DNA of 17,598 bases from Gracilaria caudata (Eukaryota; Rhodophyta; Florideophyceae; Gracilariales; Gracilariaceae): the NCBI GenBank assembly GCA_030374735.1, contig JASCIV010000524.1, forward strand, positions 1-17,598. Reading direction: 5' to 3'. Positions 8,739 to 16,633 of the stretch are shown one piece after another. The notes under the pieces were generated by a model. That model was given only the letters and a program-made list of their open reading frames with translations, did no database searches and was not told the origin of the DNA. Numbering within the stretch: the first letter of the stretch is position 1; each line of letters starts with the position of its first letter. A program made the translations under genes and the position numbers.

Positions 8739-10442
8739 TTAGCCGCACCTTCCGTCAACACAAAAGGCGTTTTCGCCATCCTTTAGGAATGCAGTGGTGA
8801 CTGAGGTTGTCCTTAGCAGAATGCGATTAAAGAGGCTCGATGAGCCGAAGATGTCACTTTCGATTGACGGAATTGTGTCAAGCAGGACCTTAGGGATTTG
8901 GTTTCTTAGTAGGTAGAAGAATTGATCACCGTCACGAAGGCGCTCAAACTCGACCTTGAGGAAAGCACCCAGAGTCGGACCCACCACTGATCCTGGCACC
9001 TTGTCTTCCGCCATCAGTCCAATCCAGGCCTCTACGTCGTCAACATTTCCATATGCACGCTCAAGATTTCCAGCTGTGGTCGGGTTACTCGAGATATCGC
9101 TGAATGACTGTGCGCTAGATCCGAGGAACAACGAACGGAGCTGGTTGAAGCTGGCCACGTTGTGGTCACGGGCTCGTTGTAAGTTCAGGGCGATAAGATC
9201 GAAACCCTCCTCTTCTTCGACGTTCTCAAACAGGAAATTTCTCAGGATTGGCACGACTTTCTCATCGAACTCCTGAGCTAAGGTGAGAGAGGATCCACGG
9301 ACGAAGTCCTCCAGTTCGTTGTCAGTAAAGAATCGGCTTGGAAGGAAGAACATCTCCTCAGCGGGAAGCGGTTGGAGCAACCTTCCACTAGCGTCAATCC
9401 TTGTCACGTCAGTTCCCACAAGAGTATGTCCGAGACGGAAAGCAGCAGTTGTGAATTCGAGACTGACCGTTGGATCAACAGAAGGATTGTAGCCGGTGTA
9501 GGTGGACAGTGTAATGCTGCCCAAGATGGCAGGAAGCCATTCCTCATAAACGATCTTCTGGTATTGGGCAATATTAATAGCACGAACCGTTTCATACTGA
9601 TCCTCGGCAGAGAACTCACCGAATGCCTCCTCAATGAGGCCACAAAGACGGTTATGCTCGCGCACCCAGATCGTATGGATCACGGTGAGCATAGGAGTCT
9701 CGCTGACACGAGTGTCGCCACCGATGAAGAACGCTGGTGAAGTATTTGGGGAGTTGACGAAGCCATCAGTGTTCAACGGGAGCAGATCGTTGCCAGATAC
9801 CTTAAGCCTACAAGAATTCGGCACGCGGAGGAATGTATTACGTTCCTCATCGACACCGTAGACGGTGGAGAGATCCAGGGCTGATGAGAGGACGGTGATG
9901 GGACGTTCCGTCGCAGAACCCTCCTCGACAAGTTCACGCTCTGTACGGGTGAATTCGAGCTCCCTAACAGACAATGAAGGATCGTCCTCTGGTACCTCGA
10001 TGAAGAATTCCTCGTCGGACTCCTCATCAAGAGGACTGAGGGCGAAGTCGTGATCGATGAACTGGCCGAAGAAGGTGAACATCTCATTGAGTCCCATAGA
10101 GTTTTTGGTGTCTGCCGTCTGGTCACTAACAATGTTGGAAATAAGACGCGGGGAAGGAAGGCTTTCTCCAGATGGAACGGTGGTACTCACATCGAAGTAA
10201 CTAAATTGGGCGCGGCGAGCCTCACCGAGGGCGGGATTGACTGCCGAGGTACATCGTCCCGACAGAGTTCGAATTGCTACGGAAGCGCATTCCTCAGCAA
10301 CCCCAGGTGTAGAAGGGTTTTTCGCTGGAGGCAAGGGCTTGAGAAGATCAGCTCCTTTGCCGATAGCTGCGGGTTGCTGCGCAGCAATAAGCGGAATCAA
10401 GATCGCAATGAAAACGGTGAGAATGCTTGTGTCTCTTGCCAT
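8739..10442 (-). CDS. Secreted animal-type haem peroxidase (copy B)
   Basis: 567 residues, clearly paralogous to copy A along its whole length (roughly 70% identical by eye, not computed). A signal peptide (1-21, likely cut at IAA-Q) exports it. All functional sites are kept: FFGQFIDHD (124-132) with distal His131 and haem-ester Asp130; calcium loop Asp190 and Ser192; DTRVSETPML (243-252) with Arg245 and Glu248; FRLGHTL (335-341) with proximal His339; and ALNLQRARDH (418-427) with Asn420. Thr249 replaces the myeloperoxidase Met, and the cyclooxygenase Tyr is absent. Two differences from copy A stand out: a more acidic insert near 141-158, and a C-terminal tail FCVDGRCG with Cys561 and Cys566, which copy A lacks. 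Six cysteines in total. The gene is intronless and faces copy A tail to tail across 2 kb. Its own upstream TATA box implies independent transcription. Confidence 0.96.
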   Translation of the reverse strand: MARDTSILTVFIAILIPLIAAQQPAAIGKGADLLKPLPPAKNPSTPGVAEECASVAIRTLSGRCTSAVNPALGEARRAQFSYFDVSTTVPSGESLPSPRLISNIVSDQTADTKNSMGLNEMFTFFGQFIDHDFALSPLDEESDEEFFIEVPEDDPSLSVRELEFTRTERELVEEGSATERPITVLSSALDLSTVYGVDEERNTFLRVPNSCRLKVSGNDLLPLNTDGFVNSPNTSPAFFIGGDTRVSETPMLTVIHTIWVREHNRLCGLIEEAFGEFSAEDQYETVRAINIAQYQKIVYEEWLPAILGSITLSTYTGYNPSVDPTVSLEFTTAAFRLGHTLVGTDVTRIDASGRLLQPLPAEEMFFLPSRFFTDNELEDFVRGSSLTLAQEFDEKVVPILRNFLFENVEEEEGFDLIALNLQRARDHNVASFNQLRSLFLGSSAQSFSDISSNPTTAGNLERAYGNVDDVEAWIGLMAEDKVPGSVVGPTLGAFLKVEFERLRDGDQFFYLLRNQIPKVLLDTIPSIESDIFGSSSLFNRILLRTTSVTTAFLKDGENAFCVDGRCG

Positions 10443-10596
10443 GATGAAGTGAAGAACAAGTAGTGACGGATGTTTAACCCAAGAACGAGCTTGGATCGGC
10501 TCACACTGAACTGGCTCTTAAGCTGGGTAGCGACGGAAGGTTGAGTTGTCCTGGGAAAGGAGCCACGGGTGATGTGTTCAGGGGAGGGAAGTGGGG

Positions 10597-10604
10597 GTTT
10601 TATA
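10597..10604 (-). promoter_or_regulatory. TATA box of peroxidase gene B
   Basis: On the minus strand this reads TATAAAAC, directly preceded by GCCC on its 5' side. It lies about 155 bases upstream of the ATG (10440-10442), comparable to the 132 bases in copy A. Confidence 0.6.
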
Positions 10605-10605
10605 G

Positions 10606-11527
10606 GGCAGCAAGAGTACGCAATGGGGCTTCATGCAAACCCTCCAAGATTAATATGACTAGATTCTGTTGTATGACGTCTTGCTGCTCCTATGTTTGTT
10701 TGCTATGGTAAGTTAAATGTGGTATTCAACGTTAGCGATTATACGCGGTGCGTCTATCTATGGAGAAAAACTGATTGCCGAGGTTTTGGCGCGATGAGAA
10801 AAACTGAGCCACTGCGGAGTTTCAGACGCAGTATCCTTAGCCATAGGCTAGTGCCTTGGTGGCCAAGCGAGTGAAATGCGCTGATGGTGTTCGGTTTGAC
10901 GACGCTGCGCGTGTTTCAGTTGGGTGACTTTCTGCTGCATATCATGCGCCAAAGACCAAACTCTGCGTGGGGGGTGTATGCAGTTTATAGTTATAATGTT
11001 ATCAGATTCTGCGTCGGGAAGCGTCTATACTTTTGCCAGCGAGCTTCTCAATCAGCAAAAGTAGCTATTGGTACGAAGGTAGTCGCCAATGGCGACGAGG
11101 ACGAAGCACCCAGAGGCGAAGCACAGCGCGTCACGAAGAAATCGGGGCAAATCGAAAACAGCCGTGCATCATGCTGTATTGTGCCGATCCAAGTTGGATC
11201 ATCCAACCATGTCGCCTAAGGTTCGAACGTTCAGTAGATACATCATCCCGATGTGCGCAGTCGCTCCTACAACTCCACTCGCACTGCGCACAAACCGCAG
11301 CAGCATTAAATCTGTTGATCAGGGCGCCCTGCGCATGCGCATGGCACGCGCGGCGCTGACAACGCAGCACTTGCGTCAGCAGCGCTCGCCTTCCTGTTGG
11401 CGACTGGTGAACCACGCGCACGCTGTGCGCCCGCACACTGTATGCGCAGAACAGAGCAACACGTCACGCATGCAACTCGTACCCTCCACACCCTCCACGT
11501 CGCCAACGGCTACACGCTACCATTGTG
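10606..11527. other. Intergenic region with palindrome-rich segment, no gene
   Basis: The segment separates the promoter of peroxidase B from the 3' end of the dehydrogenase-like gene. Overlapping open frames of about 100-160 codons at 11030-11570 occur on both strands in GC-rich DNA. They give Arg/His/Thr-rich low-information peptides, and one runs into the opposite-strand dehydrogenase gene, so I do not call them. The 11250-11450 part holds several TGCGCA palindromes, listed separately. Confidence 0.5.
11252..11448. repeat. Cluster of TGCGCA palindromes and inverted repeats
   Basis: TGCGCA occurs five times (11254, 11285, 11330, 11336, 11443). Two of them form the perfect 12-bp palindrome TGCGCATGCGCA at 11330-11341, which overlaps another perfect 12-mer, CAGGGCGCCCTG at 11320-11331. 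TGTGCGCAGT (11252-11261) pairs with ACTGCGCACA (11283-11292) across 21 bases. The function is unknown: protein-binding sites or a structured 3' region of the minus-strand dehydrogenase transcript are both possible. Confidence 0.6.
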
Positions 11528-12952
11528 TCACACTGGACCACCTGGACCTCCCTGCTGCGACGACGTGAAGATGTACAGCCGTCCGTTCTTTTTGCTGGAC
11601 CAGTACAGTTCCCCGAATCCCCCGCGGCCGAACCGTATGTCGGCGCGCGCGTTTGAATTCAGCCCCGAGTCGGAGCGCACCACATCGCCGAGCGTGGCGA
11701 ACTGCTGCACCTGTCCGCCCTTCTCAAAGAAGATTGTGGCTTGACGTGTGCGGGCCTGACTCAGCGTCGAAGGGGGGCCCCTCGTCCTCGCGCTTCGTAG
11801 TTCGAAGATGCCGGAGTAGTACAGTTTCCCGCTCCTCGGGAAGTCCGCGTAATAGTAATTGCCAGACATGGGCGAACCGTTTTCCACGGGACACCCACCT
11901 GCGATCGCCTGACCAATAAAACCGGCGCCCACGGCACCTTCGTGTCCAACCTGTGCTGCCGGGTATATGAAACCGAAGCTGGCGTCGTTGGGAGGCAGAT
12001 TGGATATGCCGTTAAGCAGTCCCCCTCCGCTGTTCTTGTGAACGAAGGTGCCTTCTCTGTCAGACCACCCGTAGTTACCACCCGGTACCACAAGATCAAC
12101 TTCCTCTATGTTGTCGCGTCCCGTCTCTGCAGCGTATAATGTGCCATCGCGACCGAAGCATATGTGATGCGGGTTACGGAATCCTACGGCGTATACCTCG
12201 TCCGGAAACGCGGAATTTCCCACAAATGGATTCGAAGAAGGTACCGAGTATGGCTGGTTGAAACGTTGCACGGGGTCAATTCGAAGGATTTTGCCCAGAG
12301 CGTCGTTGTTCTGTCCACCACCAGCGGTGGCAGACTGCACGGAGCCATCACCGTGAGCAATGTACAAATACGGTCCAAAGAAAGCCATTTGTTTGATAGG
12401 ATGATCGAACTTTGGCATGCCGACGCGGAACACGTTGCGATATGAAAATGTGTTTACTGAGCCCTTTGAGAAGTCGTACTTGAACTCGAGTAACACGCTG
12501 TCCGCCTCAATTGGATTGGACGAGTCAGAGATGTACTTGAATTGCGATGGGTTATTCGGTCGAGACTCCATTGCAGAGATGTAGAACAGACCGGTGGTTC
12601 TAAAGCTCGGATGGAAGGCAATGCTTCGAACGCCGCCGTGCATCCTATTGCTGAGGTCTAGGGACCGACTTGTTGATGCGCTGATTGCGTTCGCGACGTT
12701 GATGAACAGCGCGACATTTCCCTGTGGGGTTACTTTGTATACGGATTTGGCTGTGCAGACATAGAGGTCAGCCCCATGAGGAATGATACAAATGATTTGG
12801 GCAGAGCCTCCATCCTCGTCGGGGATTTGCGCGAAGAGTCTCGTATAGACGTTGAGTTCGCCGGTGATGATTGGAATGGTCACTGGGTTAGCTGCCAATG
12901 AGATGGAGAAAAGAAGGGCTGTGAAAGCCAGTTGGAGCACTGGCAAACGCAT
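11528..12952 (-). CDS. Secreted glucose/sorbosone dehydrogenase-like six-bladed beta-propeller protein
   Basis: 474 residues. A signal peptide (about 1-20/21, SLA-A) indicates secretion. The remainder matches the soluble quinoprotein glucose dehydrogenase / sorbosone dehydrogenase family (GSDH domain; also in HHIP-like proteins). Seen in order: HGGVRSIAFHPSF (105-117); YLYIAHGDGS (195-204); NDALGKILRIDP (216-227); SNPF (240-243); EVYAVGFRNPHHICF (252-266); GTLYAAETGRDNIEEVDLV (270-288); GGNYGW (291-296); GGCPVENGSPMSGNYYYADF (352-371). His184 (FDHPIKQ) is the best candidate for the catalytic His of bacterial enzymes, and GFRNP carries the conserved Arg-Asn-Pro. The HNGG context of true glucose dehydrogenases is not kept, so PQQ binding and sugar oxidation are uncertain; a binding propeller is the alternative. 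A Gly/Pro-rich C-terminus (GGPGGP) ends the protein. Intronless and minus strand like its downstream neighbour peroxidase B, but 1 kb apart, so not evidently co-transcribed. Confidence 0.92.
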   Translation of the reverse strand: MRLPVLQLAFTALLFSISLAANPVTIPIITGELNVYTRLFAQIPDEDGGSAQIICIIPHGADLYVCTAKSVYKVTPQGNVALFINVANAISASTSRSLDLSNRMHGGVRSIAFHPSFRTTGLFYISAMESRPNNPSQFKYISDSSNPIEADSVLLEFKYDFSKGSVNTFSYRNVFRVGMPKFDHPIKQMAFFGPYLYIAHGDGSVQSATAGGGQNNDALGKILRIDPVQRFNQPYSVPSSNPFVGNSAFPDEVYAVGFRNPHHICFGRDGTLYAAETGRDNIEEVDLVVPGGNYGWSDREGTFVHKNSGGGLLNGISNLPPNDASFGFIYPAAQVGHEGAVGAGFIGQAIAGGCPVENGSPMSGNYYYADFPRSGKLYYSGIFELRSARTRGPPSTLSQARTRQATIFFEKGGQVQQFATLGDVVRSDSGLNSNARADIRFGRGGFGELYWSSKKNGRLYIFTSSQQGGPGGPV

Positions 12953-13045
12953 GGTGGTGCTTTGGTGACAGAGGAACTGTGCGGAATGATTCGAAGGTGG
13001 CGACGAACTGCTTTCGCAACAGGAGCCTCTCTGGCACTGCCATTC

Positions 13046-13053
13046 CTTTATCT
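13046..13053 (-). promoter_or_regulatory. Weak TATA-like element of the dehydrogenase-like gene
   Basis: On the minus strand, GATAAAGG lies about 94 bases upstream of the ATG at 12950-12952. It deviates from the clean TATAAAA of the two peroxidase genes, so this is a tentative call. Confidence 0.35.
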
Positions 13054-15054
13054 ACTCTGTCGCCTCGAGATCTAGAAGGCGTGTACAAGCATTCGGAAGC
13101 AGGATAGGACTCGCGAGAGACTGTGACTGATAAGATGTCGGACATCTTCGCGTTTGATTCAAATTTGCATGAAGAGGAAGTGCTGAGGAGTCGTCAAACG
13201 TGGAGAGCTCCACTGAAATCGCGTCCCACATCTCAACCGTTCACCAACAATGCAGCTTTGCGAACAGTTTACAGTAGGTCATGGACGGAACAAGCAGTCT
13301 GTGTGGAAGGGGGAGTCGACTTCGGGTGGCGCACGACTTTGTCGATAGTTCGTGTTTCATAGATGTGACGAATTCAAACGTCACGAATTAGTTAAGGTTG
13401 AGTACGAGACTCACCCATGTTGTCTCCTGCATGTTTAATCAACGGAGCCATTGCCCATTGGTGACCAAGAATTGAGCACATTGCCCTTCGCTTAATTTGG
13501 TGTACGAGAGATGGTGGCAGGACCTTTGTAACTGCCAGCTGCTGAACTCGGTGTAGGTACTCACTGGCAGAAAGATGGAATGACATGAGAGGGTGGCTGT
13601 GGAGCGGTAAAAGCAACCCGTCTACGAAGTGGAGGCATGAGCGCCGACGAAGACGCGCGTGCGTCAAGCGACGTGTGCAGTTTGTGAGATTATTGTGTAG
13701 CCTTGAGAATCTCAAGACAAGAGTTGGCAAGGACAGATAACTTGAGATAAGGCTACGAAAAGCCACATGCAACGACTTTCTGACGGTGAGGTTGATTTAC
13801 AGTTGTTCTGTCTGCATCGCTATGTACCGAACAGTGTGACTCCTGGCGCTAGCTTCGTCGCGGTATACAGCAGCAAAAATCTTTGCTCGCTGAATTTGGC
13901 ATGCCAACTTGCCATTGCGTGTGCGAGTTCTATGGTGCTGTCGAAAATTTTATGTCCCCAACCAAGAACGATTCTTCGCGGTTTGTCAAAGTCATGTTAG
14001 AAGGGTAGTGCGCACGCGGAAGAAGTGATCCAAATTTGTGCAGGTGGTTCATGACCCATCGTAAGTTTCTTTTGCTGTGTTCGCTCCTGCGCCTTGCTCT
14101 TTTGGAGGAAAGCTCTTCAAGTCTTGCCGCAGCATTGTTGAGCTTCTAGAAGCTGTTTCTACCAAGAAAGTATCAACATACACAAACTTGAGCCAATCAG
14201 GTTTAGTTATAAGAAACACTTTACACAACTCAGCCGAGTTCCACACCTGCCTTTTTCTAAGTGTGGTGGTTTCTCGCACATGAATCACATTCACGTGAGT
14301 CGCAGAACTCTTGACTTCGTGGAAATCGTTCAATCATCATGATAACCACCGCAGCTGCGTCGAGATAACCGATAACAAATTGTTCTGATCTCATGCAAGA
14401 ATGATTGCATCAGTTGCTGGCCGGTTTGTGTCTTCTCTTCACTCTATGCTGTAACAAGAGGCGCTTTACGTTGATGACGTGTACAGGTACGAATGAGTAA
14501 TCCCGAAAACATGCGGAATTTGGTCTTGCGAACGCAACTAAAGCTATGCGTGGGATAGAGGAGAATCTACACATAGTGGGCGTCTCCCAAAAACACAAAT
14601 GGCAAACATCATATTTTGTGTGTATAAAGATTGAGCTTGGCTCCACGATCCAAAAACAACATTCGCAAATTGTAGAAACCCCAGCCCAACAACATTATCA
14701 AGAACATGCAATACGTTTCTCGAACAGACCTCCAACACAAATAATGAATACCAAAGTATATACCGAGTGACTCACGGTAACAATAAACAGTTTCCTAGAT
14801 TCACTCGGTAAATGCATAGATACTCAATTCAAAAGTTCGACAAAACGACTCTCCCATTAACTATCTATGCCTCTGCCATTGACAACCTCAATTGAGGTAG
14901 ACTCTGCTAATGGTAAAGAATCATTGGCAACGCAGAAACTGAGTCAGAAACAAGGCGACTCAATCTTTGCCCAAAAGCCGAATCGCCATGCAAATCACAG
15001 TGTCGAAAGCAAAACTTCTTCGAGACTTTTTGCAAAACGACTACAACCATATAT
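13054..15054. other. Intergenic region, no gene recognised
   Basis: Two kilobases upstream of the dehydrogenase-like gene. The longest frames, 126 codons on the minus strand at 13392-13772 and 94 codons on the minus strand at 14049-14333, show no recognisable domain, signal peptide or promoter, and I leave them uncalled. From about 14650 the sequence becomes AT-rich, marking the approach to the transposon relics. A near-perfect inverted repeat at 14761-14810 is listed separately. Confidence 0.5.
14761..14810. repeat. Inverted repeat (13-bp arms)
   Basis: TACCGAGTGACTC (14761-14773) and GATTCACTCGGTA (14798-14810) are reverse complements at 12 of 13 positions, separated by 24 bases. It lies about 250 bases before the transposase relic and may be a foldback or the remnant of a terminal structure. 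No matching partner was found on the far side of the transposase. Confidence 0.6.
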
Positions 15055-16142
15055 ATGCCGAACATAACGCCTGAGCACCTGTCCAAGGCGATCAAACTTC
15101 TCGAGAATACCGCTAACAGCAAACGCCGCGATTTTGAAATTTTTAGCAGCAAAAGCAGCGTACAAAGCTCAGAAAACAAAGACAATTAAGATTCTCTAGT
15201 TTTCGAAATGTAACACAAAATCTATACATTAACGAAAGCTTCCTCAACAGAATTTCGGAATTTTGTGGACATTTTTCAAGAATTCGTTTATAAAAATAGG
15301 AATGTAGGAAGTGAGGAAAGATTTCATACCAACGGCAAAGATAAATTTTTCCTGATCATGACTTTCCTAAAGCGCAGTAGACGCTGTCATTTTGAGTAAA
15401 TATGTTGAACATCAAAACGCCAAATTTTGAGAGATATAATACAAACATATTCGGCTACTTAGAGATTTTGTTTTCAAACATATGAAATTGAGCAAACACA
15501 AAACCTGGCCAATGTCACGACTCATGAAGGAGAAAAAACGTTTGACAAATACAACTACGTTTACTACGCCATCGATGTCAAATTGCAACAGACCAATCGT
15601 ACATTTTGTCCAGTAATATAGTAGAAAATTGTACAAATCTTTTTCCAGGTGGTAATCTAAAACAGATATTTTCTATCGTCGTTTTTAGAAGTTGAACAAA
15701 TTGCATTTGAAAAATTTAAAAATGACGTTCACTGTGCAGATACCGCAAGTTTATGTGAAAAATCTTCTAATTACTAGGCAGTGTTTTTTGATTATTGATA
15801 TCAAGGCCGTAGGAATTTTCGTCGGGTAATTCATTCGAAAAAACTTTGCGCAATGGTTTGCTTACAAAGGATGAAAAAGCTAGAAACAAGCTTATTTTTT
15901 CTGATAGAATTACTGTTCAAAAGGTTTTTGAGCGTTTGTCTAAACTATGGGCTATTTTTTCTTTCAAGTATCACTGGGGTGAAAGAATTTTTGGTTCTAT
16001 TTCTATTATATGTGTTGGCTTAACCAACGCGTTTATTAAAAAGCTACCGCTGCGAAAGAAAAATGGTGAGTTTTATGCTGAGGTGAAGGAACACATGTAC
16101 AAGATTGGAGAGCATACATTGAAAAAGAGGAAGCACTGTTAA
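15055..16142 (+). pseudogene. DDE transposase relic (PIF/Harbinger-like, DDE_Tnp_4 family)
   Basis: Successive plus-strand frames line up in order with one transposase. Segment 1, 15055-15396: KLLENTANSKRR, EFRNFVDIFQEFVYKNRNVG, then KDKFFLIMTFLKR; in-frame TAA at 15187 and 15211. Segment 2, 15402-15482, shifted frame: MLNIKTPNFERYNTNIFGYL. Segment 3, 15463-15618, first frame: KTFDKYNYVYYAIDVKLQQTN, whose Asp (15574-15576) is the likely first DDE acid. Segment 4, about 15661-15840: a TAG at 15775, then AVFFD with the likely second Asp (15790-15792), a TGA, YQGRRNFRRVIHSKK. Segment 5, 15846-16142, another frame: NGLLTKDEKARN, SDRITVQKVFERL, YHWGERIFGSIS, VGLTNAFIKKLPLR. The third catalytic Glu, usual in the family motif RIIVENFFGR, is Gln here (CAA, 15918-15920). 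The conserved block expected between segments 3 and 4 is missing. With at least three frameshifts, several stops, a deletion and a lost catalytic residue, the gene cannot make transposase. Confidence 0.82.
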
Positions 16143-16633
16143 GCCCAAAGGGTTTAAACGCGAAGATGCTCACAGTGGGTTCGGACGAGGAGACGCCAGC
16201 GCCGTGACATACTGGGGCTTGTCCGTCGATATGAGTTGATGAAGCCGACACGCAGTTGCGTCGCTATATGCAAAACAAATTCGATACTTGATTTGTGTAC
16301 ACTGTAGAGCAAAACGCCGCAATATTATGCGCATTTTACAGTGTATACTATGCAAAAAGAAAAGAACAACAAGAAAACATTCTAAGAATATAATAGACCA
16401 AACGGAGGTCTTTTTGAAAACAATATTTTTAGTTTTAGAAAACTTTACGGAGAAATGCCCCTGGCGACTATTTGATCTCAGTCAAATTACAATGCCTATT
16501 CTGCCGAACAAACGTATTGTTCTGCGCTTCCTCAGCCAACAAACCCGGAGAATCATGCAGGGACTCGACCAAGTAATTCGATTGCTACTGAGACATCAAA
16601 ACTAATTGCAACAAAACTTATTGTTTCACACGA
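16143..16633. other. Spacer between transposase relic and Gag region
   Basis: The first 140 bases are more GC-rich than the surroundings and may be the 3' part of the DDE element. A strong palindrome follows at 16295-16348. A plus-strand open frame of 105 codons at 16288-16605 reads through that palindrome and resembles nothing I know. Parts of another frame near 16525-16660 (PQPTNPENHAGTRPSN, Ser/Thr/Pro-rich) could be frameshifted N-terminal Gag sequence. Confidence 0.4.
16295..16348. repeat. Large imperfect palindrome
   Basis: GTGTACACTGTA (16295-16306) and TACAGTGTATAC (16337-16348) pair at 11 of 12 positions. Within them AAAACGCCGC (16311-16320) pairs imperfectly with GCGCATTTT (16329-16337) around AATATTAT. 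The whole 54-bp stretch can fold into one hairpin with a short bulge. It may be a transposon terminus or two ends joined by deletion of an element. Confidence 0.65.

Noticed and set aside
11089..11568. 159-codon plus-strand open frame
   Set aside because: It lies in GC-rich DNA with overlapping frames on both strands, gives a Thr/Arg/His-rich peptide without domain or signal, and runs into the opposite-strand dehydrogenase-like gene.
13392..13772. 126-codon minus-strand open frame
   Set aside because: No recognisable motif, no promoter element, and composition like translated non-coding DNA.
14049..14333. 94-codon minus-strand open frame
   Set aside because: No similarity recognised and it overlaps a plus-strand frame of comparable length; plausible by chance at this base composition.
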